DNA from: VAZQ01 sp963758945
Lineage (GTDB): Bacteria; Pseudomonadota; Alphaproteobacteria; Rhizobiales; Xanthobacteraceae
Assembly: GCA_963758945.1 (NCBI GenBank)
Contig: CAVWXY010000006.1
Location: 1,178,001 to 1,242,000 of the forward strand
Length of the DNA stretch: 64,000 nucleotides
Direction of reading: 5' to 3'
The position numbers and the translations under genes were made by a program. The notes beneath the pieces were generated by a model. That model worked only from the letters and a program-made list of their open reading frames with translations, was not told where the DNA came from and ran no database searches. Numbering within the stretch: the stretch's first letter is position 1; the number at the start of each line of letters is the position of its first letter. Below are positions 47,649 through 55,137 of the stretch, one piece after another.

Positions 47649-49228
47649 AGATGCGCGACGGGATGAAGCCCATCATCGTTGTCGGCGCCGGCCCGGTCGG
47701 TCTCACGACGGCGCTCGGGCTCGACTTCTACCGCCTGCCGTTCGCGCTGTTCGAGGACGACGCGGAGCTTTCGCAGGATACCAAGGCGGGCACCATCCTG
47801 ACGCGGACGCTGGAGGCGTTTCGCCGCTACGGGGTCGCCGACCAGGTGCTGGCCCAGGCATTGCGCGTCGACGAGATCGGCGATGTCGAGCGCGCCACCA
47901 ACACGGCGCGGCCGTCCGTGCAGACCGCGCTGCTCTGCGACGATACGCGCTATCCCTTCGTCATCAACATGCCGCAGCATCACCTCGAGCCGATCCTGCG
48001 GGAAGCCATCGACCGGCGCCGCCCGGGGGCGCTGCGTCTGCGGCATCGCTTGACTGCGTTTCAACAGCACCGCGATGGCGTGGTCGCAAGCTTCGACACC
48101 CCCGAGGGACCGCGCGACGTCGATGGCTCCTATCTCCTCGCCTGCGACGGCGGGCGCAGCACCGTGCGCGCCCAGCTCGGCGTCGCGGTGGAAGGCAAGT
48201 CATCCGACGTGCGATGCCTGCTGGTCGACGTCAAGGTCGATCTCGACGTGGCCAATCCGCGCGACTATCCGTATCTCGCCTATTTCGCCGACCCGCGGGA
48301 ATGGATGATCTTGGTGCGGCAGCCGCACTGCTGGCGCTTCCTCTATCCGCTCGGCCCCGGAGAGCCGGAGCCGACGGCCGCCGAATTCCGCGCCAAGGTC
48401 GTTCGTTTCATCGGTGCCGTCGACCGGTTGGAAATCCTCAACACCATTGTCTACCGCATTCACCATCGCGTGGCGAACGAGTGGCGGCGCGACCGCGTGT
48501 TTCTCATGGGCGATGCCGCGCACCTGATCACGCCGATGTGGGCGCTCGGCCTCAATACCGGAATTCTCGACGCCATCAGCCTGCCGTGGCGGCTCGCCTG
48601 GGTGGCGCGGGGATGGGCGGGCGATGCCCTGCTCGACGGCTATGCGCGCGAGCAGCGGCCGGTCGCCGCCGAGGGCTCCGGCGAAATGGCGGAGGCGGCG
48701 CGCAGGTACATGGCGGGAGAAGCCGCCGCCGTGAAGGCGATGTCGGGCACGGCCTGGGCCAATGCCGCGACCCGAACCATGCTCGGGGTACGACTCGGTG
48801 TCGACGCCGCCGCCGACTGGTCGATGGTCAAGACCGACCGCGGTCCCTTCCGCGTCGGCGATCGCGTTCCCGACGCCGTGCTGCACGGGCCGGACGGCCG
48901 CCCGCTTCGCCTGCACGACCTCGTCGACGACAGCTTCGTTGCGCTGTATTTCACCGACGTGCGGCGGCGCCCCCACATTCCTGCGGACAGTCCCGGCTTG
49001 AAGCACTTCGTCGTCTCGCATCGCGATGCCCCGCTCGACGGCGGCCTGCGCGCGCGGTCCCTGTTCGACGTCGGCGACCGGTTTCGCCAGCTCGTGGGTT
49101 GCCCGCGCGACACCCTGGTCCTGGTCCGGCCCGACGACCATATCGCCGCGATTACGCCGATGGCGGCGAGCGCGGAGGAGCTCTACCGACAGCAGGTCGG
49201 CCACGCCGCGGCCTGCAGCAGCCGATAG
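47645..49228 (+). CDS. FAD-dependent aromatic hydroxylase (PHBH/MhpA type)
   Basis: A 527-residue group A flavin monooxygenase. It has the FAD dinucleotide fold IIVVGAGPVGLTTALGLD at the N-terminus, the DG motif LLACDGGRSTVRAQLG (near 160), the GD motif RVFLMGDAAHLITPMWALGLNTGILDA (near 285), and a C-terminal thioredoxin-like domain. These enzymes use NAD(P)H and oxygen to hydroxylate phenols or polyketide-like aromatics. It should initiate ring attack on the imported substrate. It is translationally coupled to the SDR and followed after 12 bases by a cupin gene. Confidence 0.87.
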   Translation: MKMRDGMKPIIVVGAGPVGLTTALGLDFYRLPFALFEDDAELSQDTKAGTILTRTLEAFRRYGVADQVLAQALRVDEIGDVERATNTARPSVQTALLCDDTRYPFVINMPQHHLEPILREAIDRRRPGALRLRHRLTAFQQHRDGVVASFDTPEGPRDVDGSYLLACDGGRSTVRAQLGVAVEGKSSDVRCLLVDVKVDLDVANPRDYPYLAYFADPREWMILVRQPHCWRFLYPLGPGEPEPTAAEFRAKVVRFIGAVDRLEILNTIVYRIHHRVANEWRRDRVFLMGDAAHLITPMWALGLNTGILDAISLPWRLAWVARGWAGDALLDGYAREQRPVAAEGSGEMAEAARRYMAGEAAAVKAMSGTAWANAATRTMLGVRLGVDAAADWSMVKTDRGPFRVGDRVPDAVLHGPDGRPLRLHDLVDDSFVALYFTDVRRRPHIPADSPGLKHFVVSHRDAPLDGGLRARSLFDVGDRFRQLVGCPRDTLVLVRPDDHIAAITPMAASAEELYRQQVGHAAACSSR

Positions 49229-49240
49229 GAGAGATCGATC

Positions 49241-49564
49241 ATGGCAATCGAGACCGCGAGCACGCGCAAGCTGGGGCCGATCGGCGACAAGATCCTGTTC
49301 GAGAATGAATTCGTGCGCGTGTGGAGCGTGACGCTCGACCCCGGCGGGAAGCAGCCGTGGCACCAGCATCTGCTGCCATACCTGATCGTGCCGCTGACGG
49401 AAGGCAAGAACGAGATGACGTTCGACGACGGCCGTGTCCGTCAGACGCAGGAAAAACCGGGAGAGGTGATCTGGCGCGAGCCCGGCATACCCCATGAGCT
49501 CGTCAACTGCAGCGATTGGCAATATCGCAACGTCCTCGTCGAAATCAAAACGCCCGCATCATGA
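49241..49564 (+). CDS. Cupin-domain protein 2
   Basis: A 107-residue cupin: FVRVWSVTLDPGGKQPWHQHLLPYLIVPLTEGKNEMTFDDGR and EPGIPHELVNCSDWQYRNVLVEI, with metal-type His residues in WHQH and PHE. It resembles small cupins near aromatic-degradation operons. Its catalytic role is not predictable. It lies between the hydroxylase and the RidA gene, all on the same strand. Confidence 0.75.
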   Translation: MAIETASTRKLGPIGDKILFENEFVRVWSVTLDPGGKQPWHQHLLPYLIVPLTEGKNEMTFDDGRVRQTQEKPGEVIWREPGIPHELVNCSDWQYRNVLVEIKTPAS

Positions 49565-49625
49565 GAGTGCGCGGACGGTGCGCGCGGCGCATCGGGTTTT
49601 TCCGTCTCGCATCAGGAGCAAGAGC

Positions 49626-50024
49626 ATGCCGAAGAAGCAGATCACCTCGTCGAAGATCCGCCAGCCGTCCGGGCATTTTTCCCACGCGACCATGGTCGAG
49701 GCGCGCGGCCGCATGGTCTTCATCTCCGGCATGACGGCGCGGCGCGCCGACGGCAGCATTGCCGGCATCGGCGATATCGAGGCGCAGACGCGGCAGGTGT
49801 GCGAGAACCTCAAGGCCGCGGTCGAGGAAGCCGGCGGCGCGATGGACGACATCTGCCGCGTTGACGTCTACGTGCGCAACATGGAGCATTTCGATCAAAT
49901 TCACAAAGTGCGGCGCGAATATTTCAAGCCGCCGGCGCCGGCCTCCACCATGGTCGAGATCTGCAAGATGACGTCGCCGGACTACCTTATCGAGATCAAC
50001 GCCATCGCCGTGATCGCGGATTAG
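49626..50024 (+). CDS. RidA/YjgF-family protein
   Basis: A 132-residue Rid-family protein: MVFISGMTARRADGSIAGIGDIEAQTRQVCENLKAAVEEAG and DICRVDVYVRNMEHFDQIHKVRREYF, then SPDYLIEINAIAVI, where RidA proper ends with a conserved R-x-x-V-E-I-E. The imine-binding Arg appears to be replaced, so this may be an Rid subgroup with another role, such as hydrolysis of an aminoacrylate-like or aminomuconate intermediate. It ends the operon and overlaps the convergent VOC gene by 4 bases. Confidence 0.83.
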   Translation: MPKKQITSSKIRQPSGHFSHATMVEARGRMVFISGMTARRADGSIAGIGDIEAQTRQVCENLKAAVEEAGGAMDDICRVDVYVRNMEHFDQIHKVRREYFKPPAPASTMVEICKMTSPDYLIEINAIAVIAD

Positions 50025-51208
50025 CCGAGCGGTCCCTGCATGATCTGATCGGCGTAGGTGTCGGGCGCGGTCTCGATGGTCTGCGGCCATTGCGCTTGCG
50101 CGCGCCGGCGCTGCGCCGCCGGGCGCGGGCGGCCGTCCCAACCGATCTGCTCCATGGCGTGATAGAGCTCGACCAGGTGGCCGTCGGGGCCGATCGCATG
50201 CGCGGCGTAGTCGATGCCGGGATGCAGCTCGACCGGAAAGCTCTCGATGAAGCGCAGGCCCTGCTGCTCCAGAAACGCGATCGCATCACGCAGTTGCCTG
50301 TAGGTTGCGACCGCCATGCCGATGCTCATCAGCGTGCTCTCGGCCTTGAGCCCGAGCTCGGCGCGCAGCGCCAGCGGGAACAGGCCGATGCAGTGGTGGT
50401 CCGTCCCGCATCGCAGAAACACGCAGCGATGACCGCGATAGTCGATGTCCTCGGTCTTCGCCAGGCCGAGCAGCTCGGTGTAGAAGCGCTCCGATTGGTC
50501 GACATCGGAGACGAACAGCCGGACCGGTCCGATCTTGGTGATCTTGAACGGCCGCTGCAGCATGACGCCGCCCACGCAATAGTCGTAGGGCAGCTCCTCG
50601 CCGGGACGGAATCCGGCGGCGAGATCGACGCCACTGCGCTCGCTGGCTAAGATTTCCGTCATCTCGGCGGGCTGCGGCAGCGTGAAGCCGTCGCGCACCG
50701 CGCGCACATAGGCCGCCGCCGGCTTACTGCGGCGGTCCCAGCCGATCTGCTCCATGCCGTAGTAGAACTCGACGCGGTGGCCGTCGGGATCGAGCACGTA
50801 GAGCGCCCAGTTGCTGCCGGGGAAATCCCGGCCGAGGCGGCTGATGGTCACCTGGTGCCCGGCAAAGTAATCGTATGCGTTGGCGACCTCTTCGAGCGTT
50901 CCGACCTGGAAGGAGATCTGATTGACCAGCACGCCGTTCTCGTAGTGCGCCTTGCGAACGCCCTCGGCGGTCGAGGCGTAAATCGCGGCGAGCGAATGAT
51001 GGTCGGTTCCGTGCGAGGTGAAGACCGCAACCGGCCTGCCGTTGCGCTCGACCGTATCGGTGTGACGAAAGCCGAGCACGTCGACATAGAACCGGCGCGC
51101 CATCTCGAGATCGGTCTGCCATAGCGCGAAATGGCCGAGCCTGCGCGCCTTGAACGGCCGCGGCAGCAGCACGCCGCCGACGTCGTACATGCGGGACGTG
51201 GAAGTCAT
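50021..51208 (-). CDS. Two-domain VOC (extradiol dioxygenase-like) protein with incomplete iron site
   Basis: A 395-residue protein of two VOC modules: LGHFALWQTDLEMARRFYVDVLGF...DPDGHRVEFYYGMEQIGWD and IGPVRLFVSDVDQSERFYTELLGL...GPDGHLVELYHAMEQIGWD. This is the architecture of type I extradiol dioxygenases. The 2-His-1-Glu iron site, however, is not obvious: in the first module the second His is replaced (VNQISFQV), and in the second both His positions are (IGPVRL; STLMSIGMAV), while the Glu is kept. Catalysis is thus doubtful, or metal binding is re-organised. ATG 51208 follows GGGAG. Confidence 0.75.
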   Translation of the reverse strand: MTSTSRMYDVGGVLLPRPFKARRLGHFALWQTDLEMARRFYVDVLGFRHTDTVERNGRPVAVFTSHGTDHHSLAAIYASTAEGVRKAHYENGVLVNQISFQVGTLEEVANAYDYFAGHQVTISRLGRDFPGSNWALYVLDPDGHRVEFYYGMEQIGWDRRSKPAAAYVRAVRDGFTLPQPAEMTEILASERSGVDLAAGFRPGEELPYDYCVGGVMLQRPFKITKIGPVRLFVSDVDQSERFYTELLGLAKTEDIDYRGHRCVFLRCGTDHHCIGLFPLALRAELGLKAESTLMSIGMAVATYRQLRDAIAFLEQQGLRFIESFPVELHPGIDYAAHAIGPDGHLVELYHAMEQIGWDGRPRPAAQRRRAQAQWPQTIETAPDTYADQIMQGPLG

Positions 51209-51452
51209 GGCTGGCGTCTCCCGTCCGGCCGGCGCCGCGGGCCCGATGTCGCTGCGCCCGAGCCGCGCGCGAGCGCAGGCTTGCCGGCCGTCCTCGCAAG
51301 CATAAGGCGTGACCCTCGGTGCGGGCAACGATTCGGGGCGCCCCCGGCGCTACCCACCCGCACGCCTCGGCGGCGTCCCGGCTGGACGGTGGTGCGACGA
51401 TGCGCGACAATTCGCTTCTGGCGCGGCCGGCAGCAGGGATGGGGAGAAGGAT

Positions 51453-52391
51453 ATGAAGCTGACCTATTTCGACGACTACAAGCTCGGCGTGGTCACGGGC
51501 GACGCCGCGGTCGACGTTTCGTCCGCGGTGCAAGGCATTCCGCACACCGGTCCGCACGACCTGATCAGTGGCCTGATCGAGCGCTTTGCCGAATACCGGC
51601 CGCGGCTTGAGGAGGCGGCGCGGCGCGGCAAGGCGGTACCGCTCGGCGACGTCAGGATCCGCCCGCCGCTGCCCCGGCCCGTCAATATCGACTGCATGGC
51701 GGTCAACTACATGGAGGACGGCACGCGCACCGAGCCCGCCCCGATCAACGCCTTTCACAAGTCGCCAAACGCGGTGATCGGTCCCGGCGATACCATGGTG
51801 CTGCCCGACGTCCCCGCCACCATCTTCGAGGGCGAGGCCGAGGTCGCGGTGGTCATCGGCAAGCGGGCGAGGAAGGTCAGCGCCGCCGACGCCATGGGCC
51901 ACGTGTTCGGCTACGTCAACTTCATCGATGGCTCCGCGCGCGGCCTGCCGCCGCCGGGCAACGTCTTTTACCAGATGAAGTCGCGCGACACCTTCGCGCC
52001 GCTCGGCCCCTTCCTCGTCACCGCCGACGAGATTGCCGATCCGCATCGGCTGCAGGTGCGGCTGTGGGTCAACGGCGTGCTCAAGCAGAACTTCAACACC
52101 AGCGACATGGCGCACAAGATCCCGCGCTGCATGGAGTGGGTCAGCTCCATCCATACGCTCGAGCCGGGCGACGTGCTGGCGACCGGCACCAACCACCGCG
52201 GCTTGAGCGCGTTCCAGGACGGCGACGTGGTCGAGCTCGAGACCGAGGGGCTCGGCCGGTTGCGCATTTCCGTGCGCGACGAGCTCAAGCGCAGCTGGGG
52301 GCGCGAGACCCGGCTCGACATGGCCAACAAGGGGGCGAAGGAGGTAACAACGCCGCAGCTCACCGGCAAATACGCCGCTGCGCGTGCGTAA
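51453..52391 (+). CDS. Fumarylacetoacetate hydrolase-family protein
   Basis: A 312-residue FAH-family enzyme. NIDCMAVNYMEDGTRTEPAPINAFHKSPNAVIGPGDTMVLP and IFEGEAEVAVVIGKRARKVSAADAMGHVFGYVNFIDGSAR carry the metal-binding E-x-E...D set of FAH proteins; LATGTNHRGLSAFQDGDVVELETEGLGRL ends the barrel. FAH members hydrolyse or decarboxylate ring-cleavage products such as acylpyruvates. GGAGAAGG lies before ATG 51453. It is divergent from the VOC gene and is a natural last step of an aromatic pathway in this region. Confidence 0.87.
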   Translation: MKLTYFDDYKLGVVTGDAAVDVSSAVQGIPHTGPHDLISGLIERFAEYRPRLEEAARRGKAVPLGDVRIRPPLPRPVNIDCMAVNYMEDGTRTEPAPINAFHKSPNAVIGPGDTMVLPDVPATIFEGEAEVAVVIGKRARKVSAADAMGHVFGYVNFIDGSARGLPPPGNVFYQMKSRDTFAPLGPFLVTADEIADPHRLQVRLWVNGVLKQNFNTSDMAHKIPRCMEWVSSIHTLEPGDVLATGTNHRGLSAFQDGDVVELETEGLGRLRISVRDELKRSWGRETRLDMANKGAKEVTTPQLTGKYAAARA

Positions 52392-52431
52392 CGACGTATC
52401 GGGAATAGCACTCCTTCGACACACCAACGGC

Positions 52432-52514
52432 TGTCGTCCCCGCGCACGCGGGGACCCATCGTGCCATGCTTGCTGGCCTCGCGAATATGGGTCCCCGCTT
52501 TCGCGAGGACGACA
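52432..52514. repeat. GTCGTCCCCGC inverted repeat element
   Basis: TGTCGTCCCCGCGCACGCG with GGGGACCCAT on the left and ATGGGTCCCCGCTTTCGCG with AGGACGACA on the right fold into a long hairpin. It is a common dispersed element in related genomes. It sits between the FAH gene and the convergent HpaB gene. Confidence 0.65.
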
Positions 52515-52559
52515 CTTGTGAGAGCAGGCGCTCTCGTGCCTCTCCTCTGCCGACTGGCG

Positions 52560-54023
52560 TTACGAGGATGGCGCGGCGCCCGGCGCGTCGTAGCCCGCCA
52601 TGAGCTCGTCCACCAATCCGGTCCACTCCTTCCACGGCCCGGCGAGATAGCTGTAGCTGTTCATCACGAAGCCGGGCCCGGCGTAGAATTTCTCGTACTG
52701 CATGTGGCGCCCGGCGAAGTCCGATCCCAGGAGGTCCCAGGCGAGCTTGGTGAGCTTCATGCGCGCCTTGGCCGATTGCCCCGGCACCGACCAATAGGTC
52801 TCGAACGTCTGCCGCGTCGCGCTGTTGTCGAAGACCGACGCGTCGGCCGGCATCTGGAACACGCCGGCACCCATCAGCTCGCGCACGGTTTCGCAGATCT
52901 CGGCATGGTGATTGGTGCACCAGTGCAGTGCGGCATAGACGTAGCGGCGATTGACGGTGTGATAGCCGGGAACCTGGGCCTCGCCGCAGTTGATCTGGCC
53001 CATGATCAGGCCTTCAAGCGTCGCCTGCATGGCCGCCAGTCGGCCGAGCGTGAACTGCACCGCCGGGATGTTCTGGACGCTGTTCATCTCGGCGAGCTTG
53101 CCGGCCATGCCGACGATCAGGTTGAGCTTGGCGAGGAAGCGGACATTGGCCTGGTGGTTGGCCATCACATGCCCTGGGGTGCGCATGTACATCGCGCGCG
53201 TCATCTCGACATTGTCGTGGCAGAACACGCGCTCCCACGGCACCTTGACGTTCTCGAACAGCACAGCGCTGTCGCTCTCGTCGAAGCGCGCGGCCAGCGG
53301 ATTGTCGAACTCGCTGACGGCGTAGCGCTCGTAGGGCTTGCGCGACCAGATGCTCACGCCGGGGGCGTTGAGCGGCACCACGCAGGTGATCGACTCCTTC
53401 TCCTGCCCCGCCGCCACCGGCTGCAGGTTGCCGCACCAGGTCTCGTGGCAGAACACGGAGGCGGTACCGAGCATCTTGAGGCCGTTGATGGTGACGCCGC
53501 GGTCGTCCTCGTCGACCACGCGCAAGGTCGGCGGCGTCTCGCCGCCCGCTGCGCTCGTCGGACGCCAGCCCTGCGGATTGGTCACGGTGTGCGAAACGAA
53601 CGCGTCGTCGCCGCGCATGTGCCGATAGTAGTTGCGGATGTTGTCGCCGAAGCCCTGCCGGATGCGGTCAAACAGCGCCGGGTCCATCACCAGGCCGCTG
53701 ACGTAGCTCGGGAAGTTGTCGGGCGAGCGCCCGAGCAGGCCGTGCGTCCACGAGGCGATGCGCCAGTGGGTCTCGAACCGCCGCTGCAGGTCTTCGCGCG
53801 TGCGCGGCAACAGGAAATAGGTCGAAAAACGCTCTCCGTCCTCTTCGAAGGTCATCACGTCGCGGTTCTCGCTCGCGCGCTTGCGGTCGTAGATCATCGC
53901 GAAGGAGCGCGCCGCGTTTCGGAACGCAGGATGGGCGGTGACGTCCTCGACCAGCTCGCCGCCGACATAGACCCGGCGGCCGTCGCGGATGCTCTCGAGA
54001 TAATCCTTGCCGGTCATCAACAT
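52560..54023 (-). CDS. HpaB-type 4-hydroxyphenylacetate 3-hydroxylase family oxygenase
   Basis: A 487-residue FADH2-utilising hydroxylase of the HpaB/4-hydroxybutyryl-CoA dehydratase superfamily: LMTGKDYLESIRDGRRVYVGGELVEDVTAHPAF, the FAD-contact region TNPQGWRP, VVDEDDRGVTINGLKMLGTASVFCHE and AYIGGPW-like SYSYLAGPWKEW. It hydroxylates a phenol ring using reduced flavin from a partner reductase; no HpaC is nearby. It overlaps the transporter ATPase gene by 7 bases and ends an operon of transporter and acyl-CoA synthetase genes. Its location between two sets of aromatic-type genes suggests a phenolic substrate. Confidence 0.85.
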   Translation of the reverse strand: MLMTGKDYLESIRDGRRVYVGGELVEDVTAHPAFRNAARSFAMIYDRKRASENRDVMTFEEDGERFSTYFLLPRTREDLQRRFETHWRIASWTHGLLGRSPDNFPSYVSGLVMDPALFDRIRQGFGDNIRNYYRHMRGDDAFVSHTVTNPQGWRPTSAAGGETPPTLRVVDEDDRGVTINGLKMLGTASVFCHETWCGNLQPVAAGQEKESITCVVPLNAPGVSIWSRKPYERYAVSEFDNPLAARFDESDSAVLFENVKVPWERVFCHDNVEMTRAMYMRTPGHVMANHQANVRFLAKLNLIVGMAGKLAEMNSVQNIPAVQFTLGRLAAMQATLEGLIMGQINCGEAQVPGYHTVNRRYVYAALHWCTNHHAEICETVRELMGAGVFQMPADASVFDNSATRQTFETYWSVPGQSAKARMKLTKLAWDLLGSDFAGRHMQYEKFYAGPGFVMNSYSYLAGPWKEWTGLVDELMAGYDAPGAAPSS

Positions 54024-55134
54024 GGCGCACCTCTCGATGCGGGTTCAGATGATGGGGCGGATGCGCGGGCGAGCACGTGCGCATCCTGCGGTGCCCAGGC
54101 GAGACGCAACGTGGTTCCGGGCGGCGGCAGGTCGGCTTCGCCCCCCATTCGCCCGGCCAGGAGGCGCGCGCGCAGCGGCAGACCGCGCGTCTTCCCGAGC
54201 ACCAGAATGGAATCGCCGTAATTGATGATGTCGTCGACCGTCATCTCGAACGTGTTGTCGTCCCCGGCGCTCGCGCCCGCCGCTCGCGGCCGCAGGCGCT
54301 CCGGTCGGATCATCAGATCGACGTCGCCTGCCGGCAATGCCTGCGCCACGCGCATCGGTCCGATGCCGGTGAGCTCGACCCAGTGCGGACGCGCCGGATC
54401 GGCGCGTCCGGCGAAAAAATTGCCGTCGCCGATGAACTCGGCGACGAAGCGATTGACCGGCCGGTTGTAGACGTCGAGCGGCGAGCCGACCTGCTCGAGC
54501 CTGCCGTTGCAGAAAACCGCCAGGCGGTCCGACATCGTCATCGCCTCGGTCTGGTCGTGGGTGACGTAGATCATGGTGATGCCGACCTCGCGATGGATGC
54601 GCTTGATCTCCACCTGCATCTGCTGGCGCAGATCTTGTCGAGCGCGCCGAGTGGCTCGTCGAGCAGGAGGACGTCCGGATTGAACACGAGGCCGCGCGCG
54701 AGCGCCACCCGCTGCTGCTGGCCGCCCGACAATTCGCGTGGATAGCGGTCGGCGAGCCGGCCGAGGCCCACGAGCTCGAGCATCTTGTGCACGCGTGCCT
54801 GCATGTCCTTCCTGGGAAAGCGCCGCATCTTGAGCGGAAACACCACGTTCTTCGCGGCCGTCATGTGCGGGAACAGGGCATAGTTCTGGAACACCATGCC
54901 GATATTGCGCTCGTAGGGCTTGCTCAGTGCGAGATCGTGTCCGCCGAGCTCGATGGTGCCGCTGGTCGGCGTCTCGAACCCGGCAATCATCAACAGCGTG
55001 GTGGTCTTGCCGGAGCCGCTCGGACCCAGGAAGGTGACGAACTCCCCGCGCTCAACCTCGATCGAGACATGGTCGACGGCGTTGCTCTTGCCGTCGTAGG
55101 ACTTCACCACCTCGCGCAGGCGAAGATAGGCCAC
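54017..55134 (-). pseudogene. PotA-type ABC transporter ATPase gene interrupted by a frameshift
   Basis: The frame from 55134 encodes Walker A FLGPSGSGKTTTL, LSGGQQQRV and LLLDEPLGALDK, then is lost. The next frame resumes with MQVEIKRIHREVGITMIYVTHDQTEAMTMSDR and the TOBE domain. At the junction (about 54632-54636) GACAAG is followed by ATCTGCGCCAG where AA-CTGCGCCAG preceded by one more base is expected, so one base seems missing. Whole length would be about 370 residues, as in PotA. A sequencing error, a real mutation and programmed frameshifting are possible; no slippery motif is seen. It lies between the acyl-CoA synthetase and hpaB-like genes. Confidence 0.75.
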
Positions 55135-55137
55135 GCG

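Noticed and set aside
54625..54645. Programmed ribosomal frameshift in the ATPase gene
   Set aside because: No slippery heptamer or stimulating stem is seen at the junction; a mutation or sequence error is simpler.
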